Source of the DNA: Rufibacter immobilis
Lineage (GTDB): Bacteria > Bacteroidota > Bacteroidia > Cytophagales > Hymenobacteraceae
Direction: 5' to 3'
Assembly (NCBI RefSeq): GCF_003721565.1
Contig: NZ_RJJE01000001.1
Coordinates: 434,001-498,000, forward strand
Length of the DNA stretch: 64,000 bases
In this document: piece by piece, positions 25,572-34,711 of the stretch
Position numbering within the stretch: the stretch's first letter is position 1
Layout: the number at the start of each line of letters is the position of its first letter
Position numbers and translations under genes: made by a program
The notes under the pieces: generated by a model
What the model saw: the letters and a program-made list of their open reading frames with translations, nothing else
Database searches by the model: none
What the model was told of the DNA's origin: nothing

Positions 25572-26654
25572 ATGACAAGAACTCTACCAGCTTTTTGCAG
25601 AATACATGTAGCCTTGGCACTGGTTTTCTGCCTGGGCCTCTCCGCCTGCAAGTCTACCCAAGTAGAAAAGGCAATGGAGGAAGACTACTTCCAGATTGTG
25701 GTTTTGCCAGACACCCAATATTACACCTCCCTCAAGCATGGTGGCACCATGGAAATGTTTGAGGAGCAGATTAAATGGATCAAACAAAATCAGGAGGCCG
25801 AGAAAATTGCGTATGTAGCCCACGTTGGCGACATAGTAGACCACGGCAGAGCCAAGCCTGAGGAGTGGGACCGTGCCAGCGCGGTTTTATACCAGTTAGA
25901 GGCTCCCACCAAGAACTTACCCCATGGCATTCCTTACGGCGTAGCGGTAGGCAACCATGACCAAACCCCCAACGGCAACCCCACTGAAAGCAGCACCCAA
26001 GTAGGTTTTGAACAATTCTTCGGTCGGAAGCATTTTGAGACCAAGCCTTATTACGGTGGCGCCCATGGCCCTTCAGGGAGCAATGACAACCACTATGACC
26101 TGTTTTCTGCGGGTGGCCAGGATTTTCTGGTGCTTTACTTAGAGTACAATGAACCCAATGACAGCGAATACAATGCCTCACTGGAAAAAGAAGTACATGA
26201 CTGGGCAGAGGGCATTTTAACCAAACACGCCAACCGCAAAACCATCATTGTGAGCCATAGCATATTGGCCCGCCCCGCCGGCAGCAAAAGCAATGAAATA
26301 GCCGGCACGGGCAACAACAGCACCCCAAGCAAGTTTACCCCGCAAGGGAAGAGCATTTACGAGCGGTTCAAGAAGTTTCCCAATGTTTTCATGATGCTTT
26401 CCGGACACCGCGCCGGAGAAGGTTTTCGGCGTGAAGAGTTCAATGGCAACGTTATCAAAGCTTTCCTAGCCGATTACCAGTCCAGAACCAGTGAGCCCGG
26501 GAAACGCAACGGGGGCAACGGCCTCGTGCGCCTGATGAAGTTTGACATGAAGGCCCAAACTGTTAGCGTACGCACCATCGCCCCGCGGGCCAACGGCAAC
26601 CATGTATGGGAGGAAGACGAGGACAGCAAATTTACCGTGCCTTTATTCAAGTAG
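25572..26654 (+). CDS. calcineurin-like metallophosphoesterase lipoprotein
   Basis: A protein of about 360 residues with a lipoprotein signal (LGLSACKS lipobox) and a metallophosphoesterase fold. Metal-binding motifs are LPDTQ near the start, GDIVDHG (about 86-92), VGNHDQ (about 126-131), VSHS and SGHRAGEG (about 277). It hydrolyses phosphomonoesters or diesters outside the cytoplasm. Its position ahead of several other phosphatase and phosphodiesterase genes suggests a share in organophosphate breakdown. I start at ATG 25572, just before the signal peptide. Confidence 0.87.
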   Translation: MTRTLPAFCRIHVALALVFCLGLSACKSTQVEKAMEEDYFQIVVLPDTQYYTSLKHGGTMEMFEEQIKWIKQNQEAEKIAYVAHVGDIVDHGRAKPEEWDRASAVLYQLEAPTKNLPHGIPYGVAVGNHDQTPNGNPTESSTQVGFEQFFGRKHFETKPYYGGAHGPSGSNDNHYDLFSAGGQDFLVLYLEYNEPNDSEYNASLEKEVHDWAEGILTKHANRKTIIVSHSILARPAGSKSNEIAGTGNNSTPSKFTPQGKSIYERFKKFPNVFMMLSGHRAGEGFRREEFNGNVIKAFLADYQSRTSEPGKRNGGNGLVRLMKFDMKAQTVSVRTIAPRANGNHVWEEDEDSKFTVPLFK

Positions 26655-26706
26655 AAATCTGCTTAACCCTAGCTTTTACCCTACCCAAAATCAGCAAAAA
26701 GCAATA

Positions 26707-26754
26707 CGTTGCGTTTAGAGGCTATTTTTAGAAAAAGAGCCGCTAAACGCAACG
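26707..26754. repeat. palindromic intergenic repeat, copy 12
   Basis: CGTTGCGTTTAGAGGC ... GCCGCTAAACGCAACG. The outer CGTT/AACG bases are specific to this copy. It lies between convergent genes. Confidence 0.92.
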
Positions 26755-26780
26755 GCCGCTACTATGGCAGAAAAAGACAA

Positions 26781-26817
26781 CGCCCAATGCACCCTCTTAG
26801 AGAGAGCACATTGGGCG
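26781..26817 (-). terminator. terminator-like hairpin after the DeoR-family gene
   Basis: CGCCCAATG ... CATTGGGCG with a 19-base loop, just past the regulator's stop. It lacks a clear T run. Confidence 0.55.
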
Positions 26818-26839
26818 CTCATGCCATAAAACCTAACGC

Positions 26840-27604
26840 TTATTTGGCTATAATCACTTTGATTCCCCGTTCTTCCAACTGCTCTACCATGCTAGGCTGT
26901 ACGCCGCTGTCAGTGACTACGTACTGCACCTGCTCCAGATGACACACTCGGCCCAGGCCTCTCCGGCCAAACTTGCTGCTATCCGCCAGCACCGCAATTG
27001 TCTGCGCCGATTCAATCATTTTCTGATTCAGGCTTGTCTCCGCTAAGTTGGTAATAGAAAACCCGAAGTCCGGGTCAATGCCGTCTACCCCCAGAAACAG
27101 CGTTCCGCAGGAAATGTCCTCTAAAATTCCTTCGGCGTAGGCTCCCGCCACCGAAGAGGAGTTCTGCCTGATCACTCCACCCAACTGCAACACCTCCACA
27201 TTAGGCCGGGCACATAACTCCAGGGTTACCCGCACGGCAGGCGTAATCACCGTCAGGTGCTTGCTGGGGTAAAGGCAGCGCGCCAACTGGAAAACCGTGG
27301 TACCAGACCCTATGATGATGGAATCATGCTGCCCAATGAGCTCTAAAGCAGCTTTGGCAATTTTCTGCTTTTCATCGGCCCGCATGAACTCTTTCTCGTT
27401 GATGGGGCGCTCAATGGTATAAGGGTTGGTGATAGAGGCGCCCCCCTGGGTTCTGAACAATAAGCTCTTATCCTCCAAAAGTTTCAGGTCCTTTCTGATG
27501 GTTACACCCGTTACCTTCATCAAGTCACTCAACTCCTGGATGCCCACTTTGCCGTTTTCCTGGAGTCGCTGCAATATCAATTGATGCCTTTCAGTAATAT
27601 TCAT
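26840..27604 (-). CDS. DeoR/GlpR-family transcriptional regulator
   Basis: A 254-residue repressor. The N-terminal winged helix-turn-helix includes VTGVTIRKDL (31-40), the recognition helix signature of the DeoR family. The C-terminal sugar-phosphate-sensing domain has the effector-binding loop GSGTT (99-103). DeoR proteins repress sugar or polyol catabolic genes and are released by a phosphorylated intermediate. It is divergent from the SusC/SusD operon and close to two FGGY-kinase genes, so it is the best candidate regulator of the island. A TTTGTTTAAT sequence at 27650, like the elements before the island's operons, lies 46 bases upstream of its own start and may allow self-control. Confidence 0.92.
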   Translation of the reverse strand: MNITERHQLILQRLQENGKVGIQELSDLMKVTGVTIRKDLKLLEDKSLLFRTQGGASITNPYTIERPINEKEFMRADEKQKIAKAALELIGQHDSIIIGSGTTVFQLARCLYPSKHLTVITPAVRVTLELCARPNVEVLQLGGVIRQNSSSVAGAYAEGILEDISCGTLFLGVDGIDPDFGFSITNLAETSLNQKMIESAQTIAVLADSSKFGRRGLGRVCHLEQVQYVVTDSGVQPSMVEQLEERGIKVIIAK

Positions 27605-28256
27605 CTTTCTTTTTAGCTCATGCCTATCCCTTGCGCAGGGTACAGCTGCTTTGTTTAATGTAAAGTTAAAAACGTTTTCAAACTATTAACTATTTGTTAA
27701 CCGAAAGTCTGCCATATGCTGTCTAGGCCACAGCTACCTTTGTTCAACTGAAGCACTAACAACAGCCAATAATTGATTTTCCCCATTATAGTTATCGCCA
27801 ACATAGAGAAAGTACCCAAAAAACTGCCTTATCTACAAAAGACATGCTTCTCAACTTGCCTGTTCCCAATACGGAACTATACTCCTGCTAAAGAACCGAA
27901 CAAGAGAAAATAAAAGTTTAAAATAAACCAACTTCTATTTCAATTAACTTTTATTTAATAAATTTTTGTTTAATAAATTTAAATTTTCTTTCTTTGAAAC
28001 AGTTCAAGCAATTACGGGCCCTCTTTTACAAAATTCACAACATCAGACAACCACGGCAATGGCAACCTGTGTTTTGATATAACAACCCAGCAGACCTAAC
28101 CCCCACCACCTACCGCACACCAAAGAAGACGGCAGCTTCCTGCACGCCAGGGACGCGCACGGCCTTTCATCAGGCCTTCACCTCTCCTCTTTTTTTACCC
28201 AATCCCACTCTTTGCTTCCAGACAACCCATTATCCACCCCATAAACGAATCAAGCT
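27605..28256. promoter_or_regulatory. 652-base divergent control region of the DeoR gene and SusC operon
   Basis: It contains AAAACGTTTT (about 27669-27678, a perfect palindrome), a first TTTGTTTAAT at 27650 and the conserved promoter element at 27965. The 260 bases from there to the SusC start would be an unusually long leader. No riboswitch or RNA is recognised in it. Confidence 0.55.
27965..27996 (+). promoter_or_regulatory. shared promoter/operator element, SusC operon copy
   Basis: TTTGTTTAATAAATTTAAAT then TTTCTTTCTTTG. TTTG fits a Bacteroidota -33 box and TTTCTTTG, 20 bases on, a degenerate -7 box. Over the first 27 bases it differs from the copy at 34587 at one position. Confidence 0.6.
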
Positions 28257-31200
28257 ATGTACAAAACTCTACACAAACTACCACCCCTGGCGTTGGTGTT
28301 TTGGCTTTCCGGCTACATAGTACCGGCAAATGGCCAACTCTTGGCCAGCGCAGACCAGCAGCTCAGGCAGAACCTGGCCGCAAAGGAGACCACCACTTCG
28401 CCTTTACCCCAAACTGCGCCCCGCACTACTCTTCTATCTACCAATCAAAGCATTCCTACCCGGACCATCACCGGCAAAATCACCTCCAGCTCCGGTGAGC
28501 CCTTACCTGGGGTTACAGTACTCCTAAAAGGCACAACTGTTGCCACCGCCACCGGAGCCGACGGAAGCTACACACTCACCCTGCCCGCTAATACCGGCAC
28601 TCTAGTGTTCTCTTATGTGGGATTCAAAACACGGGAAGTAAACATACCGGAGGCTAATACACTCAACATTGTTCTGGAAGAAGACTCCCAGACCCTGAAT
28701 GAGGTAGTGGTAACCGCCCTCGGGATTAAACGAGAAGAAAAAGCCTTAGGCTACTCCGCCACCACGGTACAGGGCGATCAACTGACAGAATCTTTGTCTA
28801 ATAACTGGACAGACGCCTTATCAGGTAAGGTAGCCGGGGTCAACTTAAGCCGGTCCGGCGGCGGTCCCGCAGGCTCCAACGCCATTATTTTACGCGGCGA
28901 GAGCAACTTAACCGGCGAAAACGGCGCCCTGATTGTAGTAGACGGCGTGGTCATCAACAACGGAAGCGGCCGCATGACCGGCTCTGCCGGCGGCGACCAA
29001 CCCGTGGATTTCGGGAATGGCTTAAATGACATCAACCCTGAAGACATTGAAACGGTTACCGTCCTCAAAGGCCCCGGCGCTGCGGCGCTTTACGGGCAAC
29101 GGGGTGCCAATGGCGCAGTAGTCATCACCACCAAATCAGGCACCTCCCGGGTGAAAGGCATAGGAGTCACCGTCAACTCCAACACCTCTATTGAAAGCAT
29201 TTCCAGATGGCCAGACTGGCAATATGAGTACGGCCAAGGCTTGGACGGACAGCAGTACTACTCCTGGGGTGCCACCGCAGACGGCCCCACCACCCGCTCC
29301 ACCAGTTCTGCCTGGGGACCCAAGTTTGAGGGTCAGAAATATTTCCAGTTTGACCCTGTCACCCAAACTACCGGCAAAGAACGCACGCCGTGGGTGGCTT
29401 ACCCCAATGCCATCAAAGATTTCTTCCAAACAGGAAAGACCTTTACCAACACCGTTACCCTAGACGGCGGCAATGCGAATACGGCAGTCCGGTTTTCCTT
29501 CACCAACCTGCACAATGAATGGGTGATGCCCAACACCGGCTACAACCGCAACACGGTTGCCTTATCTGCCAGCCACAGAGTGAACGAGAAATTACAGATC
29601 GCCACCAAGATCAACTACACCAATAAGTCTACAGATAACCTGCCGGCTATTGGCTACAACAACCAAACCGTGATGTACTGGACCAGCTACTGGGTTCCGA
29701 ACGGCGACTTGAATTGGCTCAGAAATTACTGGAGAAACAACCGGGTAGGTATTGAGCAAAACTATCCCTTCAGCAGTCTGCCAGACAACCCCTTCCTTAT
29801 TTCCTATGAAATGCTCAATGGACAGAACCGCAACGGGGTTACGGGCAACATCAACGCCACCTACAACTTTACCAAGGACCTGAGCCTGATGGTGCGCACA
29901 GCCATTGACTTTGCCCATGACAAAAGAACCCAACAAAGGCCTTTTGACACAGAACGATTCAAGCAGGGCCGCTTTGTCTCCCAGAACATCTATTCCCAGG
30001 AGGCTAACAGCGACTTCCTGCTCAAATACAACAAGATCATCAACAACAAGTTTGACTTCTCAGTGTCGGCGGGTGGCAGCCACTTGTCTAACGAGTACAT
30101 GAGCGATGAAATACGGGCCGAGAACTTAATCTATCCCCAGATCTACAAGATCGCCAACAGCAGAGACCTTCCAATTGTGGTTCCGTTCCGCAGCAGCTTT
30201 GTCATCAACAGCTTTTACGGCCTGGCTACCTTCGGCTTCAATGACTACCTGTTTCTGGACGTAACTGCCCGCAATGACTGGAACAGCGTATTGGCCACCA
30301 CCACTTCCACCAAAAACGTGTCGTTCTTTTACCCTTCAGTGAACCTGAGCGCCATTGTGTCTGAGATGCTGCGCTTTCCTTCCGCCATCTCTTACATGAA
30401 AGTGAGAGGCTCTTATGCCGGGGTAGGAAGCGGCCGCAACACCCCTTACCAGACCTTTGTAGGATATAACGCCGTCACTGGCTTCCCGGGCGCATTGGCC
30501 AACCAGACCACCCTGGCCAATGAAGACCTGAAGCCCTTGTACACCACCAGCTATGAGGCCGGCCTTGAAATGCGCTTCCTCAAAAACCGCCTGGGCTTAA
30601 ATCTTACCGTGTACAGCGGCAGCACCAAAGACCAAATTCTTACTGCTGGGCTAGACCGCTCCACAGGTTTGAACGCCGCCGTAATCAATGCCGGGGAAGT
30701 ACGGAACCAGGGTATTGAGATTGAAGCCAACGCTACTTTACTTAAAAGCAAGAAGGGCTTAAACTGGAAAGCATTCTCTACATTCTCGGCTAACCGCAAC
30801 AAAGTACTCTCTCTAACAGAAGACCTCCCGTCTCTGCAGTTACAGACCGGGTTAAGAGGCGCGGTAGAAGCCAGAGTAGGCGGCAGAATGGATGCTATTT
30901 ACGGCATTGGCTACCAAAGAGCACCAGACGGCCAAATCATCTATGAAAACGGCTATCCACTGCAAACACAGGAACCTATTTATCTGGGCCACACCAACCC
31001 CAACTGGAAAGCCAGCTTAGGCAATGAGTTCAGATACAAACAGTTCAGATTCAGCTTCCTCGTTGACGGCCAGGCAGGCGGCTCCGCCTATTCCATGACC
31101 AATGCCATCAACACAGAATTGGGCAAAATAAAGTCTACACTACCGGGCCGCGACAATGGCATTGTAGGCAAAGGAGTGATTGCGAACAGAGACGCAGAAG

Positions 31201-31553
31201 GCAACCTGGACGGCACGTACCGCCCTAATGATGTCATCACAGAAAACATCACCACCTATTACGTAGCCCACGCCGGACGCGAAAACGTGGAAGGCAACAC
31301 CTTCAGCACTGATTTCCTCAAGCTGCGGGAAGCTCGTTTTGACTATACTCTGCCGGCATCCCTGTACAAACGCATTGGCTTACAAAAAGCCTCCATTGGC
31401 ATTTACGGCCGCGACTTGTTCATTTGGAGTCCGTGGCCCATTTATGATCCTGAGTTCGGCACGCTTACCGGCGGCTCCATTGACAAAGGCTTTGAGACTG
31501 CCCAGCTTCCTTCTACCAGAACAATTGGCCTAAACATCACCGTTGGTTTTTAA
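28257..31553 (+). CDS. SusC/RagA-type TonB-linked outer-membrane protein
   Basis: A 1,098-residue SusC-family transporter. It has an N-terminal signal peptide, a carboxypeptidase-regulatory domain (about 68-150, ITGKITSSSGEPLPGVTVLL), a plug with VVVTALGIKREEKALGYS and NPEDIETVTVLKGPGAAALY, and a large barrel ending NITVGF. It imports an oligomeric ligand captured by the SusD-like lipoprotein encoded 11 bases downstream. The neighbouring phosphatases, kinases and carriers point to a phosphorylated or carbohydrate-like substrate, but the ligand is not readable from sequence. It is the first gene of a three-gene operon. Confidence 0.95.
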   Translation: MYKTLHKLPPLALVFWLSGYIVPANGQLLASADQQLRQNLAAKETTTSPLPQTAPRTTLLSTNQSIPTRTITGKITSSSGEPLPGVTVLLKGTTVATATGADGSYTLTLPANTGTLVFSYVGFKTREVNIPEANTLNIVLEEDSQTLNEVVVTALGIKREEKALGYSATTVQGDQLTESLSNNWTDALSGKVAGVNLSRSGGGPAGSNAIILRGESNLTGENGALIVVDGVVINNGSGRMTGSAGGDQPVDFGNGLNDINPEDIETVTVLKGPGAAALYGQRGANGAVVITTKSGTSRVKGIGVTVNSNTSIESISRWPDWQYEYGQGLDGQQYYSWGATADGPTTRSTSSAWGPKFEGQKYFQFDPVTQTTGKERTPWVAYPNAIKDFFQTGKTFTNTVTLDGGNANTAVRFSFTNLHNEWVMPNTGYNRNTVALSASHRVNEKLQIATKINYTNKSTDNLPAIGYNNQTVMYWTSYWVPNGDLNWLRNYWRNNRVGIEQNYPFSSLPDNPFLISYEMLNGQNRNGVTGNINATYNFTKDLSLMVRTAIDFAHDKRTQQRPFDTERFKQGRFVSQNIYSQEANSDFLLKYNKIINNKFDFSVSAGGSHLSNEYMSDEIRAENLIYPQIYKIANSRDLPIVVPFRSSFVINSFYGLATFGFNDYLFLDVTARNDWNSVLATTTSTKNVSFFYPSVNLSAIVSEMLRFPSAISYMKVRGSYAGVGSGRNTPYQTFVGYNAVTGFPGALANQTTLANEDLKPLYTTSYEAGLEMRFLKNRLGLNLTVYSGSTKDQILTAGLDRSTGLNAAVINAGEVRNQGIEIEANATLLKSKKGLNWKAFSTFSANRNKVLSLTEDLPSLQLQTGLRGAVEARVGGRMDAIYGIGYQRAPDGQIIYENGYPLQTQEPIYLGHTNPNWKASLGNEFRYKQFRFSFLVDGQAGGSAYSMTNAINTELGKIKSTLPGRDNGIVGKGVIANRDAEGNLDGTYRPNDVITENITTYYVAHAGRENVEGNTFSTDFLKLREARFDYTLPASLYKRIGLQKASIGIYGRDLFIWSPWPIYDPEFGTLTGGSIDKGFETAQLPSTRTIGLNITVGF

Positions 31554-31564
31554 TTCCTCACAAC

Positions 31565-33055
31565 ATGAAATTCAAGAAACCCCTCCTATACGCTTTATGC
31601 CTGCTCCTGGCCGCCAATCCGGCTTGCACAGATGATTTCATGGAGCTCGCCCAGAACCCCAACGCCAGCGAATTCGCGCTCCCGCAGACACTCTTGGCTC
31701 CCGCCATCACCACTGTTCTAAAAAGGAACATGGACCGGGCCCAGCGCATTAACAATGAACTCATGCAAGTGCACATTAACATGGGGGATGTGGAAGGCAA
31801 AATTTTCCGGTATGACATCCGCAGCAATGAGTCCACCTCTATGTGGAACAACTGGTACATACAGCTGGCCAACTTCAAAGATGTCTATAAAGGCGGCGCT
31901 GAAAGAACCAGGATCACTTCCTCAGATTTGGCTGGCAATACCTACAAAGGCATAGGCCTGATCTGCCAAGTCTGGGTCACTTCCCTTATCACTGATATGT
32001 ACGGCGACGCCCCTTACTCAGAAGCCAGCATGGGCAAAGACCGGGTTTTCCTCCCCAAGTTTGACACCCAGCGCGATATTTACGCAGACATGTTCCTGAA
32101 ATTGGAGGAGGCGAACACTTTACTCACCACCGCCCCCAATCTACCGGCTGCCGAAATCAGCGCTGACCCTGTGTACGATGGCGTGGCCGCCAACTGGCGC
32201 AAACTGGGCAACTCCATGTACCTCAGGCTACTGCTACGCCTTTCCAACAAAGCTTCTGAACCTATGATCAATGGTATGACCGCCATGGAGAAATTCAGGG
32301 AAATAGTAGAAACCAAAGCCACCACCTATCCCATCATGGCGGCTAACGCAGACGGTGCCCGTATCACCTGGACAGGTACCGCCCCCTATGACAACCCTTT
32401 CGCCACCTGGCGCCCCGCAGACTGGTACGATGTAAAATACACCCAGTTCTTTATCAACAATCTGAAAGAGTGGTCTGACCCCAGACTCCCTATCTGGGCC
32501 ACCATTTCCAATGGTGAATTTGAAGGAATTCCGGGAGGCTACCCAATGAATATGAAAGTAACACCCAGGTCACAGCCTGTTACCACCCTCGCTTCTGACA
32601 ACCGCCTAGGGAACATCATGACCTTTGCTGAAACCCAATTTATTCTAGCCGAAGCCGCCGCCCGCGGCTGGATCACCACCCCAGCCAAGACTTACTATGA
32701 GGCAGGAATCACCAACGCCATCACCCAATGGAACGCAACCGTACCCGCCAACTATGTGACCATAGAAGAACTGGCTTGGGATGACGCACTGGCCCTGGAA
32801 GACAAACTCGAGAAAATCCATCTGCAGAAATACTATGCGCTGTTCTACACAGATTTTCAGCAATGGTATGAGTATCGCCGCACTGGTCACCCAATTCTGC
32901 CGGTAGGGCAAGGGCATGAGAATGGCGGGAAAATGCCATCTCGCATGATCTACCCCATTGTGTTGCAGTCTACAAACAAAAACAACCTAGACGCTGCCAT
33001 TGCCAACCAAGGACCAGACAACATTAACACACTGGTGTGGTGGCAACGCCCTTAA
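31565..33055 (+). CDS. SusD/RagB-type ligand-binding lipoprotein
   Basis: A 496-residue lipoprotein (lipobox AANPAC, Cys 21) of the SusD-like 2 group. It contains GLICQVWVTSLITDMYGDAP (TPR region) and the C-terminal FQQWYEYRRTGHP typical of the fold. It forms the lid of the SusC barrel encoded just upstream and binds the substrate at the cell surface. The 36-base gap to the following DUF5689 gene supports one operon. Confidence 0.93.
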   Translation: MKFKKPLLYALCLLLAANPACTDDFMELAQNPNASEFALPQTLLAPAITTVLKRNMDRAQRINNELMQVHINMGDVEGKIFRYDIRSNESTSMWNNWYIQLANFKDVYKGGAERTRITSSDLAGNTYKGIGLICQVWVTSLITDMYGDAPYSEASMGKDRVFLPKFDTQRDIYADMFLKLEEANTLLTTAPNLPAAEISADPVYDGVAANWRKLGNSMYLRLLLRLSNKASEPMINGMTAMEKFREIVETKATTYPIMAANADGARITWTGTAPYDNPFATWRPADWYDVKYTQFFINNLKEWSDPRLPIWATISNGEFEGIPGGYPMNMKVTPRSQPVTTLASDNRLGNIMTFAETQFILAEAAARGWITTPAKTYYEAGITNAITQWNATVPANYVTIEELAWDDALALEDKLEKIHLQKYYALFYTDFQQWYEYRRTGHPILPVGQGHENGGKMPSRMIYPIVLQSTNKNNLDAAIANQGPDNINTLVWWQRP

Positions 33056-33091
33056 GCATGATGCACCTATTCAACTTAGCAAGCACAAAAC

Positions 33092-34351
33092 ATGAAAAGA
33101 ATATACCAGACATTAGTTGCCCTGCTCATGCTGGGCACATGGACCTCCTGCGAGTATGACAACTACGAGGCCCAGGAAGGCTCCCTCAGCCCCGTTATCG
33201 CTATCCAAGACATTAGACACCTCTACAAAGGAGAAGACGTGGTCCTGACTCGCCAAAACATGAAGGAGGCTTACCAAGTGAGAGGCACCGTTATCTCAGA
33301 CTACGCCAACGGCAACGTTGTACCCGGCACCATTGTCCTCCAAAGCTTCAAGAAGGGCCTCACCAAAGGAATCACGCTGCACCTGGGAGACGCGGCCGCC
33401 AACTTTGCCCTGGGTGATTCTCTCCTGGTGGAAAATATTGAAAACGCCGTGCTCACCAAAGTAAACGGAGCGCTGCAACTCAGAGGCATTAACCCGGGCA
33501 GCATCACCAAAGTGGCCACCAACAGACCGGTTACCCCCATCAACGTAACCGCCTACCTGCTGGACAGCCTCCCGGAGAATTATGAAGCCACCCTGGTGCG
33601 GGTGTACGCTGGCGCCATCAAACCCAATCCTTCCGTAACTGATACCTACACCGGCCTCAAAGCCCTCACCGATGGCACCGACACTATTGATCTGAACACG
33701 GAGCCATCAGCCACTTTCGCCACGGCCACGCTTCCCGCCAGCGCCACCTTCACAGGTATTGCCATGCCATTTGCCGCCTCCCCCGCCGATGCTCCAAAAG
33801 CCCGTTTATGGCCACGCAACCTGAATGACATGGTAGATGTGGGCGGCCCGATCTATGAAGGCTTCCCAGAGACGTTTGAAGGCCCTACCAAAACTTCCTA
33901 CACCTCTCCCGCCACCCTTGATCTGAAAACCGGAAAATGGCGTTTCACCCAGGCATTGCTAGGCCCTACCGCCGGCAGAGACCGGTTCAGCCTACCGGGC
34001 TTACAAGCGGTACGTTTCCAACAGAACCTAAGCTCCGCAGCCTACCTGCAAATGGAATTTAACGTATTGAACGGAGCTTCCAAGGTTTCTTTCTCCTATG
34101 GAGCTTATTACACAGATGCCTCCAGTACCTTCCGCCTGGAGTATTCAACTGATGATGGCAAAACCTGGAAAGCCTACGGCCCTAATATCACAGATGCCAA
34201 CTCAGTAGCCAAAACCATCACCTATACCATGGATATCCCTGGCAAAGTCAGGTTCAGAATCAATAAATTGGGATTGGGCACCACCAACAATACTTCTATC
34301 AACAACGGCAGGCTGAATATAGACGACTTTGCCGTTTACGAGAAGATGTAG
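33092..34351 (+). CDS. DUF5689-domain surface lipoprotein
   Basis: A 419-residue lipoprotein (lipobox WTSC, Cys 20). Residues about 30-250 resemble DUF5689, an OB-like domain often found beside SusCD pairs (VRGTVISDYANGNVVPGTIVLQ). The C-terminal part (about 255-419, YEGFPETFEG ... FRLEYSTDDGKTWKAYG) is a jelly-roll, choice-of-anchor-like module. It probably acts as an accessory surface-binding protein for the SusC/SusD system. No enzyme motif is visible. Confidence 0.75.
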   Translation: MKRIYQTLVALLMLGTWTSCEYDNYEAQEGSLSPVIAIQDIRHLYKGEDVVLTRQNMKEAYQVRGTVISDYANGNVVPGTIVLQSFKKGLTKGITLHLGDAAANFALGDSLLVENIENAVLTKVNGALQLRGINPGSITKVATNRPVTPINVTAYLLDSLPENYEATLVRVYAGAIKPNPSVTDTYTGLKALTDGTDTIDLNTEPSATFATATLPASATFTGIAMPFAASPADAPKARLWPRNLNDMVDVGGPIYEGFPETFEGPTKTSYTSPATLDLKTGKWRFTQALLGPTAGRDRFSLPGLQAVRFQQNLSSAAYLQMEFNVLNGASKVSFSYGAYYTDASSTFRLEYSTDDGKTWKAYGPNITDANSVAKTITYTMDIPGKVRFRINKLGLGTTNNTSINNGRLNIDDFAVYEKM

Positions 34352-34380
34352 GTCGCACTGCCCCACCTCCAACCACTAAG

Positions 34381-34440
34381 CAATGCCTTTGCGTTTAGGG
34401 GCCGTTTTTGGAAAAACGGCCCCTAAACGCAAAGGCATTG
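34381..34440. repeat. palindromic intergenic repeat, copy 13 (perfect 29-base arms)
   Basis: A 60-base palindrome with GG at the centre and no mismatch. The outer 10 bases CAATGCCTTT/AAAGGCATTG are unique to this copy and still perfectly self-complementary. It lies just past the DUF5689 gene. Confidence 0.97.
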
Positions 34441-34586
34441 CTTTTCTTACTGTTCCTCCAGAGACTACCCTAAAGGAGGAACAATCCTACTAAAGGAGCA
34501 ACTGCGCATCAAAACCTATTTTTTTATGCGCCACCGTCATTCTAGATCCTAAACTAGATTTCATCAAATTTTTACTTAATTTTTAA

Positions 34587-34618
34587 TTTGTTTAAAAAAT
34601 TTAAATTTTCTTTATTTA
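34587..34618 (+). promoter_or_regulatory. shared promoter/operator element, MFS/FAD operon copy
   Basis: TTTGTTTAAAAAATTTAAAT then TTTCTTTATTTA. It matches the copy at 27965 at 26 of 27 positions, including the spacer between the presumed -33 and -7 boxes. Confidence 0.6.
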
Positions 34619-34711
34619 CAGAGCTATCTACTTTCATTTATGGCAAAACCGAAAGCAACTACTTAACACACCACCAACACCTGAACCTAACAAACAAATC
34701 CCCAAGCACCC

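Larger units (their letters stand above)
34352..34711. other. 360-base intergenic region before the MFS/FAD operon
   Basis: It carries repeat copy 13, the most perfect palindrome in the window, and then the AT-rich promoter element at 34587. No gene or RNA is seen. Confidence 0.65.

Noticed and set aside
34381-34440. Palindromes read as ordinary intrinsic terminators
   Set aside because: The T run is inside the stem and pairs with the A run; no T tract follows, and copies also lie between divergent genes where no transcript ends.
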